The notes beneath the pieces are model-generated. The model saw nothing but the letters and a program-made list of their open reading frames with translations. It was not told the origin of the DNA and did no database searches. A stretch of DNA of 41,301 nucleotides, from NCBI GenBank assembly GCA_021324455.1, contig JAJPJA010000053.1, positions 1 to 41,301 of the forward strand. Direction: 5' to 3'. The position numbers and the translations under genes are program-made. Of this stretch, positions 8,100 through 15,366 are shown one piece after another (position 1 is the stretch's first letter; each line of letters opens with the position of its first letter). The stretch is from Pseudomonadota bacterium (lineage in GTDB: Bacteria > Desulfobacterota > Binatia > Binatales > Binataceae).

Positions 8100-8648
8100 C
8101 TACAGCAGGGCGTCGCGGAAGGGGTCGTCGCGCTGCGGGGGATGCTGCAGCAGGTTGATGGCCCAGCGGCGCGCCTGACGCATCGCTTCTTCCGCCCGCT
8201 TGAACAGCCGCTCGCGGTACATCGTGCCCCACACGTACACGTCCACCGACGGCTCCTCGCCCAGGAACACGTCGATGATCCAGTCCTCGAGCGCGGGACC
8301 GCAGATCAGCAGGCGCACCAACCGGCCGTGATCGATCACGATTCCACGCGCTTCGCGCGGCAGGCGGAACTCGTCCTTGACCCGCTTGATGAGATGCTTG
8401 GGGTAATGTTCTTCGGTCATCGGCACGTAGGCCCATCCGCCCTGCGGCGGATTGGCTTCGCGCGCGATGTTGAGGTTGTTGTCGGTCAGATGCTCCTTGG
8501 CACGGTCCTGATCGTAATCGCGCGCGACGCTGTAGAAGCTCATCGCAATCGGCAGCTTGGGCAGCTCGGGCTCATTGCGCGCCGCCTTGGGCTTTTTGAC
8601 GGTGGTCTCAACCCACCATCGATCTTCCACATTGGGCTTGCTGGCCAT
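8100..8648 (-). CDS. Unrecognised conserved-looking hypothetical protein
   Basis: A 182-residue soluble protein with no family I recognise. It starts at the ATG at 8646-8648, with a GAGG about ten bases ahead. Residues 1-30 are charged and Lys/Pro-rich. The rest mixes acidic and basic residues with Trp and Tyr (DRWWVETT, GGWAYVPMTEEHYPKHL, GLVRLLICG-like strand, EDWIIDVFLGEE, VYVWGTMYRERLF) and ends in a helix, RAEEAMRQARRWAINLL. No signal peptide or membrane segment is seen. It lies 13 bases downstream of the zincin gene on the same strand, so the two are likely co-transcribed. The codon pattern and base composition match the neighbours, so I take it as a real gene of unknown function. Confidence 0.7.
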   Translation of the reverse strand: MASKPNVEDRWWVETTVKKPKAARNEPELPKLPIAMSFYSVARDYDQDRAKEHLTDNNLNIAREANPPQGGWAYVPMTEEHYPKHLIKRVKDEFRLPREARGIVIDHGRLVRLLICGPALEDWIIDVFLGEEPSVDVYVWGTMYRERLFKRAEEAMRQARRWAINLLQHPPQRDDPFRDALL

Positions 8649-8661
8649 GACGGTTCAGGCC

Positions 8662-9192
8662 TCAGGAACGGGCCGCACGCGTTTTGGACGCCTTGACCCG
8701 GACTCTGCTCTTGAGGCGGGCCGCCTGACGCCGGCCGGTGACGACGCGGCGTCCCGCAGTGGGGCGGGCGCGGACCGTCGCGGCGCGGCGTGAGGACGCG
8801 TCCGGGCTGCGGCGCATCGCGGCGGCGCCGCGGCGCAGCCCGCGCACCATGCGGCGGGTGAAGGTGTCGGCCTTGCGCTCAGCGTCGGTCCAGAACAGGA
8901 AATGGCCCATTTCGTGGTAAAAGGTCTGGATCCACATGCGTTCGGTCTTGTAGATGCGTCCGCGTTTCCAGTTTTCCGGATGGATCAGGTGGATGCGGCC
9001 GTTTTCATAAGTTTTTCCGGCGGTTTTGCCCCAATCGATGTACTCGTACCATTCGATACGGGGGCGCTTGACGTTGTAGAAGCGGCAGAATTCGCCCACC
9101 GCGCGCCGGAACTCGGCCGCCTTGTGCGTGCGAAAATAGGCGCTCAGGCTGCGGTCGATACTTCTGCGAATCGCCAGCGGTGGAACAATCAT
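8662..9192 (-). CDS. Small HExxH zincin with a basic C-terminal tail
   Basis: About 176 residues from the ATG at 9190-9192. Upstream in-frame alternatives are GTG at 9198, better spaced from GGGAGG, and ATG at 9255 without a ribosome site, so the start is uncertain. The core reads FYHEMGHFLFW, then ERKADTF: an HExxH zinc site followed by a Glu/Asp helix in the manner of gluzincins such as the ImmA/IrrE or WSS1/SprT-type peptidases. The region before it (CRFYNVKRPRIEWYEYIDWG and GRIHLIHPENW) resembles the strands of minimal metalloproteases. After residue 120 about 55 residues are almost all Arg, Ala, Ser, Thr and Val, likely disordered and able to bind nucleic acid or membrane. It is followed by the unknown gene at 8100-8648. 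Substrate unknown. Confidence 0.68.
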   Translation of the reverse strand: MIVPPLAIRRSIDRSLSAYFRTHKAAEFRRAVGEFCRFYNVKRPRIEWYEYIDWGKTAGKTYENGRIHLIHPENWKRGRIYKTERMWIQTFYHEMGHFLFWTDAERKADTFTRRMVRGLRRGAAAMRRSPDASSRRAATVRARPTAGRRVVTGRRQAARLKSRVRVKASKTRAARS

Positions 9193-9427
9193 GCGCACAG
9201 AACCAATTTCCTCCCGGTGGTGCGGATCATAGGAAGGGCTTTCGACCGCAGTCAATGTTCGGGAAAAAAGCTAGTATAAATGGGACGTTTTTGTTGTTTT
9301 GCGTCGAAAAACAACGGTTCGCCGCCGCCCTCCCCTGCTCCCCGCCGCCGCTCGTCTACTGCCGCCCTCATCCATTTGGTATATTTGAGCCGGTTTTAGA
9401 CCACGCGACAAAGTGAGGGCCCCGGAA

Positions 9428-9763
9428 ATGGCTGATTTCTACTCCGCCGACGCTCCCAAAACCCTGCGCAAGCTCCGCCAACTCAAACCCGACATGTTCA
9501 AAGCCTTCATCGACTTTGACCAGATCGTTTTCAAGGACGGCGCCATCAGCGGCAAGATCAAGCAACTGATGGCGATCACCGCGGCTCATGTCACCCAGTG
9601 CCCCTGGTGCATCGACGTGCACACCAAGGCGGCCGTCGAGCATGGCGCCAGCGACGAGGAAATCGCCGAGGCGGTATTCGTCGCGATGGCGATGCGGGCG
9701 GGAGCGGCGTTCAGCCATGGCATCATCGCGCTCAACTCGGCCGAAGAGGGCCACAAGCATTAA
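9428..9763 (+). CDS. Carboxymuconolactone decarboxylase / AhpD-like protein
   Basis: A 111-residue all-helical protein of the CMD/AhpD family. The ATG at 9428 has GAGGG eight bases ahead. The redox motif C58-P-W-C61 with H65 three residues on ([12 protein letters not shown]) is that of alkylhydroperoxidase AhpD-type proteins, which relay thiols to peroxide or peroxidase partners. The C-terminal helices [19 protein letters not shown] complete the single domain; length is normal for the family. The stop is eight bases before the ispG start, so the two genes are very probably translated from one message. Protecting the oxygen-sensitive iron-sulfur cluster of IspG would be a sensible role, but that is inference. 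Confidence 0.88.
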   Translation: MADFYSADAPKTLRKLRQLKPDMFKAFIDFDQIVFKDGAISGKIKQLMAITAAHVTQCPWCIDVHTKAAVEHGASDEEIAEAVFVAMAMRAGAAFSHGIIALNSAEEGHKH

Positions 9764-9771
9764 TCCGCACC

Positions 9772-10914
9772 ATGGAACAGGGACAAGCGCCGCGTAAAAC
9801 CCGGCAAATCGATATCGGCGGTATCCCGGTGGGCGGCGACGCTCCGGTGGTGGTCCAGTCAATGTGCGCCACCCGCACCATGGACATCGACGCTACCGTC
9901 GCCCAGACCCATCAACTGGCCGGCGCCGGTGCCGGCATCGTGCGTATCGCGCTGGACAATGAGAAGGAAGTGGCGGCGCTGAAGGAAATCCGCGCCCAGA
10001 CCAAAGGCATCGTGCTGTCGGTCGATTTGCAGGAGAACTACAAGATCGCCGACAAGGTCGCGCCGCACGTCGATAAAATCCGCTACAACCCCGGCCATCT
10101 GCATCATATCGAGAAAGCCAAAACCATCCCGCAGAAAGTGCGATGGCTGGTCGAGGTCGCGCGCGACCACAACCTCGCGATCCGTATCGGAGTGAACTGC
10201 GGTTCCGTGGCGCCGGCTTTTGTGGCCCGGTATCCCGACGACCAGCTTAAGGCGATCGTGGAATCGGCCGCCTATCATTGCGATCTGATGGACCAGTACG
10301 GCTTCAACCGCTTTGTGGTCTCGCTCAAGGATTCCGACCCAGCCAAGGTGGTCGAGGCCAACCGCCGCTTCGCGCAGCGCCGCCCCGACGTGCCGATCCA
10401 TCTGGGCGTCACCGAAGCGGGGCTGCCCCCCGAAGGCATCATCAAAACCCGCATCGCGTTCGAAAAGCTGCTGGCCCAGCGCATCGGCGAGACCATCCGC
10501 GTGTCGCTGACGCTGCCCAACGAACGCAAGCACGAGGAAGTGACGGTCGGCCATCAGATCCTGAACGACGTCGCCGCCGGCCGCTTCATCTCGGTGCCTG
10601 ATTACGGGCAGGGATTGAATATCATCTCGTGTCCGTCATGCTCGCGGGTGGAGAACGAGCGCTTTGTCGAACTGGCGCAGCAGGTCAAGGAACTGACCAT
10701 TTACGCCGCGCGGCATCGGATTACGATCGCGGTGATGGGATGCCGCGTCAATGGTCCGGGCGAGACCGACGACGCCGACCTGGGTCTGTGGTGCGGCCCG
10801 ACCACGGTCAATCTGAAACGAAAAGATCGCAAGCTGGGCAACTTCAGCTACGACGATGTTCTGGGCCGGCTGCGGCAGGAGTTGGATCGTCTGATCGCCG
10901 AGCGCCCAGGTTAA
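9772..10914 (+). CDS. ispG: 4-hydroxy-3-methylbut-2-en-1-yl diphosphate synthase
   Basis: A 380-residue IspG (GcpE), the MEP-pathway enzyme that reductively opens methylerythritol cyclodiphosphate to HMBPP. The N-terminal TIM barrel begins with [18 protein letters not shown] and contains DKIRYNPGH and IRIGVNCGS. The C-terminal domain carries the [4Fe-4S] ligands C287-P-S-C290 and C324 in GCRVNGPGE, with E331 as the fourth ligand, as in the Escherichia coli enzyme. It is the short bacterial form without the plant/Chlamydia insert. The start is the ATG at 9772, eight bases after the AhpD-like stop. It shows the organism makes isoprenoids by the MEP route. It runs tail to tail into the crotonase gene. 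Confidence 0.96.
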   Translation: MEQGQAPRKTRQIDIGGIPVGGDAPVVVQSMCATRTMDIDATVAQTHQLAGAGAGIVRIALDNEKEVAALKEIRAQTKGIVLSVDLQENYKIADKVAPHVDKIRYNPGHLHHIEKAKTIPQKVRWLVEVARDHNLAIRIGVNCGSVAPAFVARYPDDQLKAIVESAAYHCDLMDQYGFNRFVVSLKDSDPAKVVEANRRFAQRRPDVPIHLGVTEAGLPPEGIIKTRIAFEKLLAQRIGETIRVSLTLPNERKHEEVTVGHQILNDVAAGRFISVPDYGQGLNIISCPSCSRVENERFVELAQQVKELTIYAARHRITIAVMGCRVNGPGETDDADLGLWCGPTTVNLKRKDRKLGNFSYDDVLGRLRQELDRLIAERPG

Positions 10915-10946
10915 CCAGCTCCAGCGTATCTGGCGTGCGGGGCTGG
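10915..10946. terminator. Hairpin between convergent ispG and crotonase genes
   Basis: CCAGCTCC (10915-10922) pairs with GGGGCTGG (10939-10946) with one G-U pair and a 16-base loop. It directly follows the ispG stop and lies between convergent genes, but no T-run follows on either side. It may be a weak or Rho-assisted transcript end. Confidence 0.3.
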
Positions 10947-10961
10947 ACGCGGAGGGCGCGG

Positions 10962-11783
10962 CTATTTTTCCGCAGCGGGTTTGGTTTTGCGCAGGGCCTG
11001 GGCTACGCCGGGCATGCGTTTGGAGCCGCGGCCCTCGCCCCGATCCCACTGCGCGTATTCCTGGACGCGGGTCAGGAAATGATGCGAATGCGCGTTGCGG
11101 ACAGCGGTGTGGAATCCCATCTCGTCCTGGGCGTTGTTGATCGCGAATTTGATCATCCGCAGCGTAAACCCATCGCTCTCCGCGATACGTCCGGCCAGCG
11201 CCAGCGTCTCCCGCTCCAGCTCGGCGCGCGGCACCACGATGTTGGCCAGCCCGGTGCGCAGCGCCTCCTGCGCGTCGATGAAGCGGCTCTGGAACAGGAC
11301 CTCCTTGGCCTTGCGCGGCCCCACGTCCCACGGCGCGGAGAAATACTGGGTGATAGAGGGCAGGAACATGGCGTCATCGGCGGCGGCGATGAGGTCCATC
11401 GCGGAGGCGAACATGTAGCCGCCGAAAATGCAGAAACCCTGCACCTGCGCGATGGTGGGCTTGGGCAGATTGCGCCATCTCAGCGTGTTGTCCAGAAACA
11501 GCTCCCATGACCTGAAATGGCGGTTCTTCAGGCCCCTGGTGTTGTAGAAGCTGGCGGGATTTTCCTTTTCGTCGGGAGTGCCGAGGTCGTGGCCGGCGGA
11601 GAAATGGTCGCCGGCGCCGGCCAGGATCACTACCTTGACGTCGTCATCCGCCACGGCTTGCTCAAAGGCGCGATCCAGCTCCTTGAGCAGCACGGTGGAT
11701 TGCGCGTTGCGATAGCGCGGACGATTGAGCGTGACGCGCGCGACGCGGTCGAGCTTTTCGTAGAGCAACTGCGTGTACGGCAT
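10962..11783 (-). CDS. Enoyl-CoA hydratase/isomerase (crotonase) family protein lacking the usual catalytic Glu pair
   Basis: A 273-residue crotonase-fold protein. AGGAGG lies four bases before the ATG at 11781-11783. The oxyanion-hole and CoA-binding signatures are clear: FSAGHDL and GFCIFGGYMFA. In classical enoyl-CoA hydratases, Glu occurs in the GGGCELAMMCD helix and in the following FGQPE segment. Here the matching places read GGYMFASAMD and FLPSI, so neither Glu is present. A simple hydratase role is therefore doubtful; isomerase, decarboxylase, hydrolase or C-C cleaving activity is possible within this superfamily. The C-terminus is basic, ending KTKPAAEK. It follows glucokinase by eight bases on the same strand. 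Confidence 0.85.
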   Translation of the reverse strand: MPYTQLLYEKLDRVARVTLNRPRYRNAQSTVLLKELDRAFEQAVADDDVKVVILAGAGDHFSAGHDLGTPDEKENPASFYNTRGLKNRHFRSWELFLDNTLRWRNLPKPTIAQVQGFCIFGGYMFASAMDLIAAADDAMFLPSITQYFSAPWDVGPRKAKEVLFQSRFIDAQEALRTGLANIVVPRAELERETLALAGRIAESDGFTLRMIKFAINNAQDEMGFHTAVRNAHSHHFLTRVQEYAQWDRGEGRGSKRMPGVAQALRKTKPAAEK

Positions 11784-11791
11784 CGCGCCTC

Positions 11792-12781
11792 CTACATGGT
11801 CAGATTCAAGGCGAAATGGGCGGCGCCGATCAGCGGCGCGTGCGGATTGAGCGCGACGCTCACCTCGATCCCGCGCAGCACGCCGCTCATGCGCCCCTTG
11901 TCGGCGAAGGCCTGCATGAATTTGCCGTTGCGCAGCACCGCGATCAGCCGCGGCGCGATTCCGCCGGCGATGAACACTCCGCCCAGCGCCATGCATCGCA
12001 GCGCCGCGTTGCCGGCTTCGGCGCCGTAAATCGCCGCGAACAGATTAAGCGTCTCGACACACAGCTCGCACTTGCCCGCCAGCCCGGCCTGGGAAATCAC
12101 CGCGCTGCGGTCGGCGGCGCCGGCCAGCTCCTGCTGCAGCCAAGGCGGCTCGGGCGCAAAGCCGCTGTCGCGCAGGAAGCAGTAGATATTGTGGATGCCG
12201 GGGCCGGACAGCACCCGTTCGTTGCTCACGTGGCTGCCGAATTGCTTTTGCAGGTAGCGCAGCAATTCGATTTGACGTTCGTCGCGCGGAGCGAAATCGG
12301 CATGCCCGCCCTCGCTGGCCATCGGATGGTGCTGGGAGCCGTCAAAGCACAAAAACGCCTCGCCCAAACCGGTGCCGGCCGCGATCACCGCGATGTTGCC
12401 CTTATGCCGCGGGGTCGCGCCGTGATTGAGGATCTCCAACTCGCCGGGGCCCAGGTAGCGTACGCCGAACGCGGTGGCCTGCAGGTCGTTGAGCAGCTTG
12501 ACGCGGCATCCCAGCGTCCTCTCCAGCGCCGCTTCGGCCACGTTCCAGGTCAGATTCGTGGTATGAACGCGGCCTTCAACGATCGCGCCCGGAATACCGA
12601 AGCAGGCGGTTTCCAGCCGCACGCCGGGAAAGTCGCGCAGGAACTCGGACAGGATCGCTTCGAGCGAGGGGTAATGGGCGCTGGCAAAAGTCCGCTCGGC
12701 CCGCTGATGCATCCCCTCGGTCGTGCGTTCGTACAGACCGATCAGGGTCTTGGTGCCGCCGATGTCGCCCGCGATGATCAT
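11792..12781 (-). CDS. glk: Glucokinase
   Basis: A 329-residue ROK-independent (Glk-type) glucokinase, phosphorylating glucose with ATP to glucose 6-phosphate. The phosphate-binding loop GDIGGTKT is at residues 5-12, and LLNDLQATAFG carries the catalytic base D99. The ATP-site glycines AAGTGLGEA and the sugar-site SEGGHADFAP follow, and GGVFIAGGIAPR is the C-terminal adenine-side motif. A TTG three bases before the chosen ATG (12781) is also possible; AAGG lies just upstream. Length matches the family. It sits between the aldolase gene (51 bases upstream) and the crotonase, all on the minus strand, giving a small sugar-metabolism unit. Confidence 0.93.
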   Translation of the reverse strand: MIIAGDIGGTKTLIGLYERTTEGMHQRAERTFASAHYPSLEAILSEFLRDFPGVRLETACFGIPGAIVEGRVHTTNLTWNVAEAALERTLGCRVKLLNDLQATAFGVRYLGPGELEILNHGATPRHKGNIAVIAAGTGLGEAFLCFDGSQHHPMASEGGHADFAPRDERQIELLRYLQKQFGSHVSNERVLSGPGIHNIYCFLRDSGFAPEPPWLQQELAGAADRSAVISQAGLAGKCELCVETLNLFAAIYGAEAGNAALRCMALGGVFIAGGIAPRLIAVLRNGKFMQAFADKGRMSGVLRGIEVSVALNPHAPLIGAAHFALNLTM

Positions 12782-12832
12782 CAATTACCTTCGGCGCGAA
12801 TACAGGCGCGGCGCGCCGCGCGGCCGCCTCGC

Positions 12833-13759
12833 TCAGCGCATCTCGCCCGCGTAGATTTTTATTATATCGGTCAGCATGCGCAGCGCATCGGCTTTTTTGC
12901 GCTGGAAGGTATTGCGCCCGATAATCGAGCCGAACCCGCCGCCGTCGCGAATCGCGCGGATTTCCTCCAGCAGCGATTGCTCGTCCGGCTTGGTCTCGCC
13001 GCCGGAGAAGATCACGATCCGGCGGCCGTCAAACGCGCTCTGCACCACGTGACGCACGCGCTCGGCCTGGGTCGCGATCGGGACCTTGTTGGCCTCGTAA
13101 ACGGCTTTGGCTTCGGGCTCTTCCAGATGCGCGCTGGGCAGCTTGACCTTGATGACATGGGCGCCCAATTGCGCCGCGATTTGCGCCGCATAGGCGCATA
13201 CGTCGATTGCGGTCTCGCCCGCCTTGCTCAGATCGGAGCCGCGCGGATACGACCATACCACCACCGCCAGCCCCGCGTCCCTGGCCTCGGCCGCCAGTTC
13301 GCGCAACTGCTGGTACATCTCAACCCGATACTGGGAACCGGGGTAAATGGTGAAGCCGACGGCAACGCATCCAAGATGCAGCGCGTCGCTGACGCCGGCG
13401 GTCATCGCGGGAATCGGGTCGGCCTCCTTATGCAGCAGGTCGTGGTTGTTGCATTTGAGAATCAGCGGAATTTCACCGGCAAACTGCGCCGCGCCCGCTT
13501 CGATAAAACCCAGCGGCGCGGCATAGGCGTTGAGTCCCGCCTCGATCGCCAGCTCGAAATGATATGACGGATTGTAGGCCGGCGGATTGATCGCGAAGCT
13601 GCGCCCCGGTCCGTGTTCAAAGCCCTGATCGACCGGCAGGATTACCATCCGGCCCGTTCCGCCCAGACGCCCGTGATTGAGCATCCGCGCCAGGTTGGTC
13701 AGCACGCCGGGATTTTCGCCCTGGTACCAACCGAGGATCTCGCGCACTCGCGGTGTCAT
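12833..13759 (-). CDS. fbaB: Class I fructose-bisphosphate aldolase, DhnA/FbaB type
   Basis: A 308-residue TIM-barrel aldolase of the archaeal-type class I family (DhnA/FbaB), which splits fructose 1,6-bisphosphate through a Schiff base. LPVDQGFEHGPG near residues 41-52, the HVIKVKLP strand with the candidate Schiff-base lysines K204/K206, the phosphate-site strand RRIVIFSGGE and GGGFGSIIGRN at the end are diagnostic. The ATG at 13757-13759 has GGAGG eleven bases ahead. Together with glk downstream it covers hexose entry and cleavage, and may act in gluconeogenesis as well. No signal peptide. Confidence 0.93.
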   Translation of the reverse strand: MTPRVREILGWYQGENPGVLTNLARMLNHGRLGGTGRMVILPVDQGFEHGPGRSFAINPPAYNPSYHFELAIEAGLNAYAAPLGFIEAGAAQFAGEIPLILKCNNHDLLHKEADPIPAMTAGVSDALHLGCVAVGFTIYPGSQYRVEMYQQLRELAAEARDAGLAVVVWSYPRGSDLSKAGETAIDVCAYAAQIAAQLGAHVIKVKLPSAHLEEPEAKAVYEANKVPIATQAERVRHVVQSAFDGRRIVIFSGGETKPDEQSLLEEIRAIRDGGGFGSIIGRNTFQRKKADALRMLTDIIKIYAGEMR

Positions 13760-13827
13760 GATTCAGTCAACCTCCGGTTTTTTGGCTCAGCCCTTCAAAA
13801 CGCAGCAAAAACCTGGACGCCGTGCCG

Positions 13828-13847
13828 CCGGGCCGGTTACCGCCCGG
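13828..13847. other. Hairpin upstream of fbaB, downstream of the chromate transporter gene
   Basis: CCGGGC at 13828-13833 and GCCCGG at 13842-13847 form a perfect six-base stem around an eight-base loop. It lies between the chromate transporter stop (13959) and the aldolase start (13759). No T-run follows on the minus strand, so it may be an end-processing or Rho-type site, or a control element for fbaB. Confidence 0.25.
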
Positions 13848-13958
13848 TGAAATCGGCGTCCGGCATGGGATAACTCTAGCAGCCCGATGCGCGGGGCTAA
13901 ACCGGCGAATTTCCTCAAACGGCCAACCCCCGCCGGTGGCCTTGAAATCGTCTATGTT

Positions 13959-15119
13959 TCAGATGCGCGGCGCCGCCAGCCCGATAATTGCGGCGGCCGC
14001 AATCAGCCAGGTGGAGTTGATGCGCGACAGCAGCAAAAGGATCGCGGCCGCCGCCCCGATCAATACCGTGGTGAGGTCTACCAGCGCGGCGCGGCTCAGC
14101 TCCAACGTGACCGCCGCCATCAGCGCCAGCGCGCCCACGTTCACGCCGTCGAGAAAGGCGCCGGCCAACGCCGAGCCCCGGAGGCGCGGAATCAACGGAC
14201 GGCTGGCGGCGACGAATACGAAGGAGGGAATGAAGATCGCCGCCGTCGCTATCGCGGCGCCGGCCGTACCCCCCAGCAGATAACCGATGAACGTGGCCGT
14301 GGTGAAAACCGGACCCGGCGTGACCTGGCCGACCGCGACCGCGTCGAGCAGCTGCGATTGCGTCAGCCAATGCATCCGCGCGACGAGGTCGGCCTGCAGA
14401 AAAGCCAGCAGGACATAGCCGCTGCCGTAGAGCACCGCACCCACTTTGAGGAAGAACAGAAACAGCCCCATGAGGCTGAACGCGGCCGGGGCCACAATCG
14501 CCCCGGCTTTGAGCGTCGGCATCAGACCGGCAATCGCCGCCCGCGTCCGACTGATGCGCGAGGCGATTGCCGCAATCGCACCCGCGCCGAACAGAACCAT
14601 CAGCACGTTGCCCCCCAAGAGCGCCGCAACCACGGCAATCAGTCCGATCGCACCGAGAAATCCGTTCTTGACCGCGCTGGGATAAAGCCGCCACAACGCC
14701 TGAATCACGATCGCGATGACCACGGGCTTGATGCCGTACATCACGCCCTGCACCTGCGGCATTGAGCCCAACCGCACATAGGCCCACGCTGCCGCCATCA
14801 CGATCGCCATCGCCGGCGCGATGAAGCATACGCCGGCCAGGATCAGGCCTTTCCAGCCGGCGCGCTGATGGCCGATATGAATCGCCATCTCGGTGGAGTT
14901 CGGCCCCGGAATCAGGTTGGTGGCGCCCAGCATGTCGAGGAACTGCTGATGCGACAGCCATCGGCGGCGCCGCACGAACTCGTCCTCCATCATGGCGATA
15001 TGCGCGGCCGGCCCCCCGAACGCGATTGTACCCAGGCGCAGAAAGGAAACCGCTATTTCCCTCAGCTCGGGTTTAAGTGCCGCGCCCTGCGCAAGTCGAT
15101 GCGGGTCAGCCAGTGCCAT
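13959..15119 (-). CDS. chrA: Chromate transporter, two-domain ChrA type
   Basis: A 386-residue inner-membrane protein with two tandem CHR domains. The first domain has the signature FGGPAAHIAMMEDEFV with the following WLSHQQFLDMLGATNLIPGPN; the second repeats it as YGSGYVLLAFLQADLV, then WLTQSQLLDAVAVGQVTPGPV. About ten hydrophobic segments are visible. Long ChrA proteins export chromate, probably by proton antiport, though many homologues have no proven substrate. The ATG at 15117-15119 lacks a strong ribosome site. No chrB or other metal-resistance gene lies beside it, so a role in chromate defence is only the family default. Confidence 0.92.
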   Translation of the reverse strand: MALADPHRLAQGAALKPELREIAVSFLRLGTIAFGGPAAHIAMMEDEFVRRRRWLSHQQFLDMLGATNLIPGPNSTEMAIHIGHQRAGWKGLILAGVCFIAPAMAIVMAAAWAYVRLGSMPQVQGVMYGIKPVVIAIVIQALWRLYPSAVKNGFLGAIGLIAVVAALLGGNVLMVLFGAGAIAAIASRISRTRAAIAGLMPTLKAGAIVAPAAFSLMGLFLFFLKVGAVLYGSGYVLLAFLQADLVARMHWLTQSQLLDAVAVGQVTPGPVFTTATFIGYLLGGTAGAAIATAAIFIPSFVFVAASRPLIPRLRGSALAGAFLDGVNVGALALMAAVTLELSRAALVDLTTVLIGAAAAILLLLSRINSTWLIAAAAIIGLAAPRI

Positions 15120-15366
15120 GCTGCTCAGCGGTTAACCTTACCGCAATCACCACGCGAAAGAAGGTATCGGCGGCGGTGCGGGCCAAAATCGCGGCGCTGA
15201 TTTCTTTGGGCCGCATGGGACAGGCTCTCTTCCTTCCTTGCCGAGGCCCCAGGCTGAGCGCCGGCGATGACGATCGCTGCGCGGGCGCCTATTGTTCTGG
15301 CTTGCGGTGCAGAGCGGGATGGTTAGATTCTTAGTTGAATAAAAGGAGTTCCAACCTACCATCAAA

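Noticed and set aside
11816..13567. 583-codon plus-strand open frame opposite glk and fbaB
   Set aside because: Antisense shadow; glk and fbaB are certain from their catalytic motifs.
15120..15366. Heat-shock promoter (sigma-32 or CIRCE) for clpB
   Set aside because: I looked for both and found no convincing match; TTGCGG at 15302 and TAGATT at 15324 are too weak to call.
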